Assembly (NCBI GenBank): GCA_910576865.1
Contig: CAJTKE010000009.1
Coordinates: forward strand, 1-64,000
Source of the DNA: an uncultured Oscillibacter sp.
GTDB lineage: Bacteria; Bacillota; Clostridia; Oscillospirales; Oscillospiraceae
Reading direction: 5' to 3'
DNA length: 64,000 bases
Positions 54,257 through 62,537 of this stretch are shown here, one piece after another. The notes under the pieces are model-generated. The model saw only the letters and a list, made by a program, of their open reading frames with translations, was not told the origin of the DNA and ran no database searches. The translations under genes and the position numbers were made by a program. Each line of letters begins with the position of its first letter. The stretch's first letter is position 1.

Positions 54257-54628
54257 TCACTTCCCATCCGGACCGGGTCCCTTCCCGGCCGCGCGGATCA
54301 CCTGATCCTGGATTCTGCGGAGCATCTGGGTGCTGAGGCCGAGGAACTGGATGCCGTGCCGCCAGCACCCCTCGGCGTGCCGCCTGCTCCACATCACCAC
54401 GCCGACCACCGGCCGGAGCCCGTTTTCCATGATCTCCTGGCAGGTGAAGGCGATGGGCTGGCCCTCCTGATGGCAGGTGGCGCACTGGATGCACGCCCCG
54501 CTCTCGCTGATGTCCACGATCAGGCAGTCCTCCAGATTGGACGGGGAGGCGCTCTCCTCAAAATGATAAATCCACGCGCGTTCGTTGACGGTGATCCGGC
54601 TGTGCTTCCTGCGCTCTTTCATCTGCAT
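54257..54628 (-). CDS. PilZ-domain protein
   Basis: 123 residues: the cyclic-di-GMP motif RxxxR (RKHSR) near the start and the (D/N)xSxxG motif (DISESG) about 32 residues later are both intact, so binding of cyclic-di-GMP is expected. No other domain. Its place next to the chemotaxis-like operon suggests a role in motility or surface behaviour. AGGAGG lies 11 bases before the ATG at 54628, and a clear promoter lies 80 bases upstream. Confidence 0.88.
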   Translation of the reverse strand: MQMKERRKHSRITVNERAWIYHFEESASPSNLEDCLIVDISESGACIQCATCHQEGQPIAFTCQEIMENGLRPVVGVVMWSRRHAEGCWRHGIQFLGLSTQMLRRIQDQVIRAAGKGPGPDGK

Positions 54629-54707
54629 TGGCAAGGCATCTCCCCTCCTGGAAAATACGGCTTCAGGTCCGGGCGCTCCCCGGAGAAGCGGGATGAACGC
54701 CGTTTCC

Positions 54708-54736
54708 ATTATATTGGTTTGTCCGGGAGAGTGCAA
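54708..54736 (-). promoter_or_regulatory. Promoter of the PilZ gene
   Basis: On the minus strand TTGCAC (54731-54736) and TATAAT (54708-54713) with 17-bp spacing. Confidence 0.7.
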
Positions 54737-54804
54737 GCCCTTTCTGCGTGAACCGCCCGGGAAAAACTTTTTTGAAAATCCTGGGAACAGGGGCCTCCGG
54801 CGTC

Positions 54805-54833
54805 TTGATATGCGGGGAAAACCAGGTTATACT
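54805..54833 (+). promoter_or_regulatory. Promoter in front of the damaged chemoreceptor gene
   Basis: TTGATA (54805-54810) and TATACT (54828-54833), 17-bp spacing. The coding sequence of the receptor begins within 10 bases downstream but already in mid-domain, so the leader, start codon and N-terminal anchor are missing while the promoter remains. Confidence 0.65.
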
Positions 54834-54841
54834 GTAACACG

Positions 54842-55939
54842 GAGACCACCGACGCCGGATACCAGGAGATCATCCGGCGCATCCGGGCGGACGGCGGCAC
54901 CCAGGCCAATACATATTCCTACAAGGACGAAAACGGCGTCCGGCAGCTGGTGGTCTACAAGTACCTCCGGGACCGGGGCTGGGTCTTCATGGTCCGGGAC
55001 AACGCCACGGAGGTCTACGGCGCGGTGACGATGGTGCGCCTCTGGGTGGGGGCCCTGTGCGCGGCGACCGCCGCCGCCGTCATCCTGTTCACCCTGCTGC
55101 TGCTGCGGCGGGAGGGGCGGGAGCTCATGGTGGTGGAGCGGGCCATCGGCCGTCTGGGGGACCTGAACCTCTCCGCCGACCAGGAGCTGGAGCCCTTCTA
55201 CGGCCGCTCCGACGAGATCGGCATGATCGCCCGGACCACCCACCGGGTCTGCGGCTGCCTGCGGCAGACCATCGACGACGTGGGCCGCATCCTGGGGGAA
55301 ATGGCCCAGGGCAATTTCGCCGTGGACGTGATCCGGGACATCTCCCAGGTGGCCGGTCAGGTGGGCGCCAGCGCGGGCCGGGTCTCCCAGGAGGCCCAGT
55401 CCCTGGCCCAGGGCACCACGGAGCAGGCCGCCTCGGTGGACGGGCTGGTGAGCAATGTGACGGCCATCACCGCCCGGATTCAAACCAGCACGGTGCGCTG
55501 CGGCAGCGCCAGCGAGCTGGTGTCCCGGGCCACCGGCTACGCCGCCGAGGCGGACACGAAAATGGAGCAGCTGACCGCCGCCACCCGGAACATCGACCAG
55601 TCCTCCTCCCAGATCGGCACCATCATCAAAACCATCGAGGACATCGCCTTCCAGACCAACATCCTGGCCCTGAACGCCGCCGTGGAGGCCGCCCGGGCCG
55701 GCAGCGCGGGAAAGGGCTTTTCCGTGGTGGCGGACGAGGTCCGCAATCTGGCCGCGAAATCCGCCGCCGCCAGCGTCCAGCAGTCGGAGATGATCGCCCT
55801 GGTGGAGAGCGGCATCCGGGAGATTTCCGAGGTGGTCCAGGACAACTCCTCCGCCGTGGAGAAGAGCGCGGCGGTCTCCAAGGAGCTGTCCCGGCAGGCG
55901 CGGATCCTGAACAGCCTCATCCGCCGCTTCCGCGTCTGA
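54842..55939 (+). pseudogene. Methyl-accepting chemotaxis protein, 5'-truncated and internally deleted
   Basis: The frame is open from 54809 but enters inside a Cache sensor domain (YQEIIRRIRADGG, YLRDRGWVFMVRDNA), then a membrane helix (about 55040-55100), HAMP, and the signalling domain with the conserved tip EDIAFQTNILALNAAVEAAR. Two in-frame gaps are evident: NFAVDV runs directly into IRDISQVAGQ, and NLAAKSAA directly into ASVQQSEMIA. The usual 25-30 and about 60 residues at those places are absent, which unbalances the antiparallel coiled coil. No start codon with a ribosome site exists before 54950. Confidence 0.8.
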
Positions 55940-55972
55940 GCCGCCGGCGGGAAGAGGATAAGGAGGAACACA

Positions 55973-57007
55973 ATGAAAGGACTGCCCAACGAGGAGCGGC
56001 AGCGCCTGGGCGCGCTGCTGGACCACACCTCCCAGGCGGAGGTCATGGCGAGGATTCCCCAGTTTTCCAAAGCGGAGCTTTACAACCCGGTCCCGCCTCC
56101 CGCCCGGGCGCCGGAGGCCCTGGGCGCGCTGGTGTTCAACATGGAGCGGGGCGTGTGCCTGGAGGAGCTGGGGGACTTTCTGGAGTCCTGCCCGGAGGTC
56201 CGGCCCTTTGACGTCATCCTGGCCAACGAGCTGGACGACGGCTGCGTCCGCTCCGGGGGAAAAAACACCACCCTGGAGCTGGCGAGGCGGCTGGGGATGA
56301 ACGCGGTCTTCGGCCTGGAGTTCATCGAGCTGGTGAACGGCGCGGACCCCAAGGGCTTCCACGGCAACGCCATCTTCTCCCGCTGGCCCGTCCGGCGGGC
56401 CCGGGTGGTCCGCCTGCCGGAGCGGTACAACTGGTACTTCGACCGCCAGCGGCGCATCGGCGGGCGGCTGGCCATCCTGGCGGAGCTGGACGTGGCCGGG
56501 AGGCCCCTGGGCGTGGGGACCATCCACCTGGAGAACCGGACCCACGGCCCGGGCCGCCGGGCCCAGCTGGAGGCCGTGCTGACGGAGGCGGAGGCCATGT
56601 TCCCCGGCATGCCCGTCATCCTGGGGGGCGACCTGAACACCAACACCTTCGACGGCCGGGACAAGGACGCCATCCAGGCCGTGGCGGGGAGCGGGCCGCT
56701 CCAGCGCCGCTGCCTGGAGGACGTGGCGGCCTGGGAGGAGTGCCTCCCGGCGGCGGAGGCGGCGGGCTACCGCCTCCTGCCGGAGCGGGCCGTCCCCACC
56801 CGGCGCAAGCCCCTGCCGGGGGGAGGGCACCTGGACCTGCGGCTGGACTGGCTGCTGGTCCGGGGTCTGGAGGCGGGAGAGAGCCGCACCATCTCCACCC
56901 GGAGGGAGGACTGCGGCTTCGCCCCGGCGGGCAGCGCCCTGGCGGCGTTCACCGGGGAGGAGCTCTCGGACCACAACGCGGTCTGGGCCTCCTGCGCCCT
57001 GAAATGA
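55973..57007 (+). CDS. Endonuclease/exonuclease/phosphatase (EEP) family protein
   Basis: 344 residues with the EEP catalytic motifs in order: FNMERG, LANELDDG (metal Glu), FHGNAIFSRWPV, THGPGRRAQL, GGDLNTNT (Asp/Asn), LDWLLVRG and the final SDHNAVWA (Asp-His). No signal peptide. Substrates in this superfamily range from DNA to inositol phosphates and cannot be chosen here. GGAGG precedes the start, 33 bases after the chemoreceptor stop. Confidence 0.85.
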   Translation: MKGLPNEERQRLGALLDHTSQAEVMARIPQFSKAELYNPVPPPARAPEALGALVFNMERGVCLEELGDFLESCPEVRPFDVILANELDDGCVRSGGKNTTLELARRLGMNAVFGLEFIELVNGADPKGFHGNAIFSRWPVRRARVVRLPERYNWYFDRQRRIGGRLAILAELDVAGRPLGVGTIHLENRTHGPGRRAQLEAVLTEAEAMFPGMPVILGGDLNTNTFDGRDKDAIQAVAGSGPLQRRCLEDVAAWEECLPAAEAAGYRLLPERAVPTRRKPLPGGGHLDLRLDWLLVRGLEAGESRTISTRREDCGFAPAGSALAAFTGEELSDHNAVWASCALK

Positions 57008-57017
57008 GAAACGGAAC

Positions 57018-57040
57018 GGCCCGGGGTTCTTCCCCGGGCC
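57018..57040 (+). terminator. Intrinsic terminator after the EEP gene
   Basis: A 9-bp GC stem (57018-57026 with 57032-57040) followed after seven bases by TTTT. Confidence 0.7.
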
Positions 57041-57061
57041 GGCCGATTTTGTAAAACGCGG

Positions 57062-57090
57062 TTGACAACCGCGGCTTTCCGTGGTATAGT
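57062..57090 (+). promoter_or_regulatory. Promoter of the glycine-riboswitch transcript
   Basis: TTGACA (57062-57067) and TATAGT (57085-57090), 17-bp spacing, near consensus. Confidence 0.85.
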
Positions 57091-57114
57091 GTGCAGCAAT
57101 TCAATAACGGCATA

Positions 57115-57285
57115 GGAAGTTTTCAGGAAAACGGCCCCGCGCCTGCCGAAGGAGCAAAACTCTCAGGCGTCCGCCCCGGCGGACAGGACTGAAAACGGAT
57201 GTGACTCTGGAGAAGCCCGGAAACGGGGACCGAAGGTGCAAGGCGGCGCTGCCGCTGAATCTCTCAGGTAAAAGGACAGAGTGGA
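57115..57285 (+). promoter_or_regulatory. Tandem glycine riboswitch (gcvT type)
   Basis: Two aptamer cores are visible. The first has GCCGAAGGAGCAAAACTCTCAGG (57155 region) and closes with GGACAGGACTG. The second starts at GACTCTGGAGAAGCCCGG, continues with GGGGACCGAAGGTGCAAGG, and closes with CTCTCAGGTAAAAGGACAGAG (57260-57281). The CCGAAGGxGCAA and CTCTCAGG-AAAGGACAGAG elements are hallmarks of glycine riboswitches. It controls the AGCS symporter downstream. I did not resolve a terminator or anti-terminator, so transcriptional or translational control stays open. Confidence 0.92.
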
Positions 57286-57374
57286 AAAGCGGGGGCCTCC
57301 GCGCGCCCGTCTGTCCTTCCGCTCCGGAGCGGCTGCGTGTCAGCCGGTCCGTTGTTTTTTTGGAGGGAAAAGAA

Positions 57375-58766
57375 ATGATCGAAACGCTTGAAACCACCCT
57401 GATGCCCGTCGTCAGCGGCATCAACACCTACCTGTCCAACTACATCCTGGTATTCCTGCTCATCGCCACCGGCCTCTTTTACTCCGTCAGGACCCGCTTC
57501 GTCCAGATCCGCTGCTTCGGCGAGGGCATGAGGCGGGTGTTCGGCAGCCTGACCCTGCGGGGCGGGCGGCACGACAGCGGCATGAGCTCCTTCCAGGCCC
57601 TGGCCACCGCCATCGCCGCCCAGGTGGGCACCGGCAACATCGTGGGCTCCTCCGGCGCGATCCTGGCGGGAGGCCCCGGCGCGATTTTCTGGATGTGGAT
57701 CATCGCCTTCTTCGGCATGGCCACCATCTACGCCGAGGCCGTCCTGGCCCTGGAGACCCGGGTCGTGGAGAAGGACGGGACCATCTACGGCGGCCCCGTC
57801 TACTACATCACCACCGCCTTCAAGGGCGCCTTCGGCAGGTTCCTGGCGGGCTTCTTCGCCGTGGCCATCATTCTGGCCCTGGGCTTCATGGGCTGCATGG
57901 TCCAGTCCAACTCCATCGGCTCCACCTTCCAGACGGCCTTCGGCGTCCCCACCTGGGCGGTGGGCGCCGCGCTGGTGCTGATCTGCGGCGTGATCTTCCT
58001 GGGCGGCATCCAGCGTCTGGCCTCCGTGGTGGAGAAGATCGTCCCCGTCATGGCGGCGATCTTCCTGGCCGGCGGTCTGGTGATTCTGGTTGCCCGGATC
58101 TCCTATCTCCCCGCCACCATCGGCATGATCTTCAAGTACGCCTTCCAGCCCCAGGCCATCATCGGCGGCGGCTTCGGCTACGCGCTGAAGGAGGCCGTCA
58201 GCCAGGGCGCCAAGCGGGGCCTGTTCTCCAACGAGGCGGGCATGGGCTCCACGCCCCACGCCCACGCCCAGGCCAACGTGGCGGACCCCCACGACCAGGG
58301 CGTCGTGGCCATGATCGGCGTGTTCATCGACACCTTCGTGGTGCTGACCCTGAACGCCCTGGTCATCATCTCCACCCTCTACACCGAGGGGGGCCCCCTG
58401 GCCGGGGGCTACACCGGCGCGGTGACCGAGACTCTCAACAAGGCGAATCTGGCCCAGACCGCTTTCGGCGTGGTCTTCGGCGAGCGGTTCGGCGCCGTCT
58501 TCGTGGCCGTGTGCCTGTTCTTCTTCGCCTTTTCCACGGTGCTCAGCTGGAACCTGTTCGGCAAGATCAACAACATCTGGCTCTTCGGGAAGAAGTCCGT
58601 CCCCGTCTACTCCGTCATCGCCCTGGTGTTCATCTTCCTGGGCACCCAGATGAGCAACGATCTGGTCTGGGAGCTCACCGACATGTTCAACAACCTGATG
58701 GTCATCCCCAACGCCATCGCCCTCTTCGCCCTGGGGCGCGTCGTCACCAGGGTCTGCCACAAGTGA
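57375..58766 (+). CDS. Sodium:alanine/glycine symporter (AGCS family)
   Basis: 463 residues, about 10-11 membrane helices, with the family signatures AAQVGTGNIVGSSGAIL and LFSNEAGMGSTPHAHA. GGAGGG precedes the ATG at 57375. Control by a tandem glycine riboswitch points to glycine as the physiological substrate, either uptake for catabolism or efflux at high glycine. Confidence 0.93.
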   Translation: MIETLETTLMPVVSGINTYLSNYILVFLLIATGLFYSVRTRFVQIRCFGEGMRRVFGSLTLRGGRHDSGMSSFQALATAIAAQVGTGNIVGSSGAILAGGPGAIFWMWIIAFFGMATIYAEAVLALETRVVEKDGTIYGGPVYYITTAFKGAFGRFLAGFFAVAIILALGFMGCMVQSNSIGSTFQTAFGVPTWAVGAALVLICGVIFLGGIQRLASVVEKIVPVMAAIFLAGGLVILVARISYLPATIGMIFKYAFQPQAIIGGGFGYALKEAVSQGAKRGLFSNEAGMGSTPHAHAQANVADPHDQGVVAMIGVFIDTFVVLTLNALVIISTLYTEGGPLAGGYTGAVTETLNKANLAQTAFGVVFGERFGAVFVAVCLFFFAFSTVLSWNLFGKINNIWLFGKKSVPVYSVIALVFIFLGTQMSNDLVWELTDMFNNLMVIPNAIALFALGRVVTRVCHK

Positions 58767-58779
58767 GTTCCGGAGGCCG

Positions 58780-58811
58780 GGAAGCCGCCCCGCGTTTGCG
58801 GGGCGGCTTCC
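58780..58811. terminator. Bidirectional terminator between the symporter and cysK
   Basis: A 14-bp perfect stem (58780-58793 with 58798-58811, loop GTTT) between converging genes. Confidence 0.85.
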
Positions 58812-58821
58812 ATTGCGCTTC

Positions 58822-59754
58822 TCAGTCCTGGAACAGCGGCGTGGAGAGATAGCGGTCCCCGGTGTCCGGCAGCAGGGCCACGATGGTCTTCCCCTTGTTC
58901 TCGGGGCGCCTGGCCAGCTGGATGGCCGCCCGGACCGCCGCGCCGGAGGAGATGCCCACCAGCACGCCCTCCTTCCGGCCCACCAGCCTCCCGGCGGCGA
59001 AGGCGTCCGCGTCCTCCACGGCGATGATCTCGTCATAGATTCCGGTGTTCAGCACCTCCGGGACGAAGTTCGCGCCAATGCCCTGAATGCCGTGGCTCCC
59101 GGCTTTTCCCCCGCTCAGCAGGGGAGAGCCGGCGGGCTCCACCGCCACGATTTTGACGGCGGGGTTCCGGGCTTTCAGGTACTCCCCCACCCCGGTGACG
59201 GTGCCGCCGGTGCCCACGCCGGCCACGAAGATGTCCACCTTCCCGTCCGTGTCCTCCCAGATTTCCGGGCCGGTGGAGGCCCTGTGGGCGGCGGGGTTGG
59301 CGGGGTTCACAAACTGTCCGGGGATGAAGCCGCCGGGAATCTCCTTCGCCAGCTCCTCCGCCTTTTCGATGGCCCCCTTCATGCCCCCGGCCCCCTCAGT
59401 GAGGACCAGCTCCGCGCCGTAGGCCCTCATGAGCTGGCGGCGCTCCACGCTCATGGTTTCCGGCATGACGATGATGATCCGGTACCCTCTGGCCGCCGCC
59501 ACGGAGGCCAGGCCGATGCCGGTGTTGCCGGAGGTGGGCTCGATGATGACGGAGCCGGGTTTCAGGAGGCCCCGGGCCTCGGCGCCGTCGATCATGGCCC
59601 TGGCCACCCGGTCCTTGACGGACCCGGCGGGGTTGAGGTACTCCAGCTTCGCCAGGATTCGGGCCTCCAGGTTTTCCTCCTTCTCAATGTGGACCAGCTC
59701 CAGCAGGGGCGTCTTGCCGATCAGCTGGTCGGCGGATGTGTAGATGTTGCTCAT
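58822..59754 (-). CDS. cysK: Cysteine synthase (O-acetylserine sulfhydrylase)
   Basis: 310 residues of the beta-family PLP enzymes: PLP lysine in NPAGSVKDRVA, substrate loop TSGNTGIGLA, phosphate loop GTGGTVTGVG and GISSGAAVRAA near the end. It makes cysteine from O-acetylserine and sulfide. AGGAGG lies upstream of the start. It follows trpA by 86 bases on the same strand but carries no T-box of its own. Confidence 0.95.
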   Translation of the reverse strand: MSNIYTSADQLIGKTPLLELVHIEKEENLEARILAKLEYLNPAGSVKDRVARAMIDGAEARGLLKPGSVIIEPTSGNTGIGLASVAAARGYRIIIVMPETMSVERRQLMRAYGAELVLTEGAGGMKGAIEKAEELAKEIPGGFIPGQFVNPANPAAHRASTGPEIWEDTDGKVDIFVAGVGTGGTVTGVGEYLKARNPAVKIVAVEPAGSPLLSGGKAGSHGIQGIGANFVPEVLNTGIYDEIIAVEDADAFAAGRLVGRKEGVLVGISSGAAVRAAIQLARRPENKGKTIVALLPDTGDRYLSTPLFQD

Positions 59755-59840
59755 GGTGAAATTCCTCCTGTCTCAATGTGACCGTTCCGTTCCATATATA
59801 TTATTATGATTATGACAGGCACAGCAAGCCCTCCGCGGGC

Positions 59841-60617
59841 TCAGGCCTCCCCGACGGCGGCCTTCATGGCCCGCGCATAGTCCCCGATGTGGGGCGCGGC
59901 CTCCCGGCCATACCGGGCGATGAGCTTGACGATGGCGCTGCCCACGATGGCCCCGTCGGAGAGGCCCGCCATGTTTTTCGCCTGTTCCGGCGTGGAGATG
60001 CCGAAGCCCACGGCGCAGGGCAGGTCCGTGTTGGCCCGGATGAGCCGCACCATGGCCCCGATGTCCGTGGTGATCTCGCTGCGGACGCCGGTGACCCCCA
60101 GGCTGGAGACCACGTAGATGAACCCGCTGGCCTCCCGGCAGATGGCGGCGATCCGGTCCTCGGAGGTGGGGGCCACCAGGGAGATGAGGTCCAGGCCGTA
60201 CCGCCGGCAGAGGGGGTCAAAGTCCCCCTTCTCCTCGAAGGGCACGTCGGGGAGAATCAGGCCGTCGACGCCGGCCTCCGCGCAGGCGGCGATAAACCGC
60301 TCGGACCCGTAGGAAAACACCACATTGGCGTAGGTCATGAAGACCATGGGGACCGCCACGTCCCGCCGGAGGTCCCGGACCAACTCGAAGATTTTGTCCG
60401 TGGTGGTCCCGGAGGCCAGGGCCCGGGCATTGGCCTCCTGGATGACGGGTCCCTCGGCGGTGGGGTCGGAGAAGGGAATCCCCAGCTCGATGAGGTCCGC
60501 CCCGGCCTCCGCCATGGCGCGGACCACCCTGGCGGTGGCCTCCAGGTCCGGGTCGCCGCAGGTGACGAACGGGATGAACGCCCTGCCCCCGGCAAAGGCC
60601 TTGAAAATGTTACTCAT
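59841..60617 (-). CDS. trpA: Tryptophan synthase alpha subunit
   Basis: 258 residues, TIM barrel: catalytic Glu in LIELGIPFSDPTAEGP, catalytic Asp in LILPDVPFEEK, phosphate loop VGFGIST. Releases indole from indole-3-glycerol phosphate and passes it to TrpB. The start overlaps the trpB stop by 8 bases. Confidence 0.95.
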   Translation of the reverse strand: MSNIFKAFAGGRAFIPFVTCGDPDLEATARVVRAMAEAGADLIELGIPFSDPTAEGPVIQEANARALASGTTTDKIFELVRDLRRDVAVPMVFMTYANVVFSYGSERFIAACAEAGVDGLILPDVPFEEKGDFDPLCRRYGLDLISLVAPTSEDRIAAICREASGFIYVVSSLGVTGVRSEITTDIGAMVRLIRANTDLPCAVGFGISTPEQAKNMAGLSDGAIVGSAIVKLIARYGREAAPHIGDYARAMKAAVGEA

Positions 60618-61800
60618 GAAGGTCCTCCCCTCTGTAGCGGGCGATGGCGGCGCAGTCCTTGTCCCCCCGGCCCGAGATGTTGACGACGATGATCCGGTCC
60701 TTCCCCATAGTCGGGGCCAGCTTCCTGGCGTGGGCCAGGGCGTGGGCGGACTCGATGGCGGGGATGATGCCCTCCGTCCGGCTGAGGTACTCGAAAGCGT
60801 CCACCGCCTCCTCGTCGGTGACGGGGACGTACTCCGCCCGGCCCGTGTCGTGGAGCATGGCGTGCTCCGGGCCGATGCCGGGGTAGTCCAGCCCGGCGGA
60901 GATGGAGTACACCGGGGCGATCTGGCCGTACTCGTCCTGGCAGAAATAACTCTTCATGCCGTGGAAAATGCCCTCCCGCCCGGTGGCGATGGTGGCGGCG
61001 GTCTCGGGGGTGTCCACGCCCCGCCCGGCGGCCTCGCAGCCGATGAGGCGGACGGAGGGGTCGCCGATGAAGTGGTAGAACGCCCCGATGGCGTTGGACC
61101 CGCCGCCCACACAGGCGACGACGGCGTCGGGGAGCCGCCCCTCCTTTTCCAGAAGCTGGGCCTTGATCTCCCTGGAGATCACCGCCTGGAAGTCCCGGAC
61201 GATGGTGGGAAAGGGGTGGGGCCCCATGACGGAGCCCAGGCAGTAGTGGGTGTCGCCGATGCGGCTGGTCCACTCCCGGAAGGCGGCGGAACAGGCGTCC
61301 TTCAGCGTGCCGGTGCCGGTCTCCACCGGGACCACCTCCGCCCCCAGGAGCCGCATCTTGTAGACGTTCAGCGCCTGCCGCTCCGTGTCCTCCTTCCCCA
61401 TGAACACCACGCACTCCATACCCATCAGGGCGGCGGCGGTGGCGGTGGCCACGCCGTGCTGTCCCGCGCCGGTCTCGGCGATGAGGCGGGTCTTGCCCAT
61501 CTTCCTGGCCAGCAGGGCCTGGCCCAGGACGTTGTTGATCTTGTGGGCCCCGGTGTGGTTCAGGTCCTCCCGCTTCAGGTACACCTTCGCCCCGCCCAGG
61601 TCCCGGGTCATCTTCTCCGCGTAATACAGCCGGCTGGGCCGCCCGGCGTACTCGTTCAAGAGCTCCGTCAGCTCCGCCTGGAAGGCGGGGTCGGCCTTGC
61701 GGCGCTCATAGGCCGCCTCCAGCTCCAGCACGGCGTTCATCAGCGTCTCGGGAATGTACTGTCCCCCGTGGACGCCGAACCGCCCCTTTTGATTCGTCAT
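60610..61800 (-). CDS. trpB: Tryptophan synthase beta subunit
   Basis: 396 residues: N-terminal FGVHGGQYIPETLM, PLP lysine in DLNHTGAHKINNVLG, ETGAGQHGVATA, and the glycine-rich CVGGGSNAIGAFYHF. It condenses indole with serine. The ATG at 61800 has GGGAGG 8 bases upstream; a longer frame to 61830 begins inside the T-box terminator. It is the first gene of trpBA, behind a T-box. Confidence 0.96.
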   Translation of the reverse strand: MTNQKGRFGVHGGQYIPETLMNAVLELEAAYERRKADPAFQAELTELLNEYAGRPSRLYYAEKMTRDLGGAKVYLKREDLNHTGAHKINNVLGQALLARKMGKTRLIAETGAGQHGVATATAAALMGMECVVFMGKEDTERQALNVYKMRLLGAEVVPVETGTGTLKDACSAAFREWTSRIGDTHYCLGSVMGPHPFPTIVRDFQAVISREIKAQLLEKEGRLPDAVVACVGGGSNAIGAFYHFIGDPSVRLIGCEAAGRGVDTPETAATIATGREGIFHGMKSYFCQDEYGQIAPVYSISAGLDYPGIGPEHAMLHDTGRAEYVPVTDEEAVDAFEYLSRTEGIIPAIESAHALAHARKLAPTMGKDRIIVVNISGRGDKDCAAIARYRGEDLHE

Positions 61801-61827
61801 TTTGAATCCCTCCCTCAAATCTGGCAG

Positions 61828-62116
61828 CAAAAAACCGCCCTCGATGAATGTACTTCATCAAGGACGGTCATAAAACCGCGGTGCCACCTTGTTTCGCGGC
61901 AAAAGCCGCGCCCTCAGCGGGGTACCAGCATACCCCCGGCAGGATAACGTCCGCCTCCGACGTCGCAGGCTACCGGCGGGAACCTTCCCGCTTTCGCCGC
62001 GCCCTCCGTGACCCATTGTGACCGTCCGCCTCTCGGCCCGGATTCCACCATCCCGGGCTCTCTGCGCGCGCGCCGCCGGCCTTTACCTTCACTTCAACGG
62101 TTTGCTTTATGAGATT
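61828..62116 (-). promoter_or_regulatory. T-box leader of trpBA
   Basis: On the minus strand the T-box motif AAGGTGGCACCGCGG lies at 61876-61890 (complement), followed by a terminator stem (61834-61867) and a run of six T. Upstream is a stem I region with a candidate Trp specifier UGG (complement of 62013-62015) in ACAATGGGT. Uncharged tRNA-Trp should favour the antiterminator and raise trpBA expression. It closely resembles the oppositely oriented leader at 62236-62510. Confidence 0.9.
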
Positions 62117-62122
62117 GCGGTC

Positions 62123-62151
62123 ATTATAGCGCGGCCGCCGCCGGTTGTCAA
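62123..62151 (-). promoter_or_regulatory. Promoter of trpBA
   Basis: On the minus strand TTGACA (62146-62151) and TATAAT (62123-62128), 17-bp spacing: full consensus. Confidence 0.88.
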
Positions 62152-62200
62152 GCAGAAAATTTCCCGCCCGGCCTCCGAAAGATTTGTTTCAAATTCACCC

Positions 62201-62229
62201 TTGACAACGGGGACGCCCCGCGCTATACT
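62201..62229 (+). promoter_or_regulatory. Promoter of trpE
   Basis: TTGACA (62201-62206) and TATACT (62224-62229), 17-bp spacing. Its -35 starts 50 bases from the -35 of the divergent trpBA promoter. Confidence 0.88.
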
Positions 62230-62235
62230 GCACGC

Positions 62236-62510
62236 ATAAACCGTTGAGGCGGAGATCAAACCGGCCATGCCCCCACAGAGAGCCCGTGGCGCTGGGAATC
62301 GGGCGGGAAACAGACCGGCAAATGGACCGCCGAGGGTCCGGGCAAAGGCGTTTCGCCGAGTACCCCGGGACGTGTGGGCATACGTCAGTTGCCGGGGGTA
62401 TGCTGGTACTCCGCTGAGGGCACGGCCTCTTTGGGCCGTGAAGCAAGGTGGCACCGCGAGCGATTTTCGCCCGTCCTTGACTGACTGCAAGTCAAGGGCG
62501 GGCGTTTTTG
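62236..62510 (+). promoter_or_regulatory. T-box leader of trpE
   Basis: T-box motif AAGGTGGCACCGCGAG (62445-62460), terminator stem 62468-62481 with 62491-62504 and a T run, candidate specifier TGG at 62323-62325 in AAATGGACC. The middle part (GGGGGTATGCTGGTAC, CCGCTGAGGGC) is nearly identical to the trpBA leader, so the two probably arose by duplication with inversion. Confidence 0.9.
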
Positions 62511-62537
62511 TTTTGCCCGCCCGGAAGGAGGAACCCC

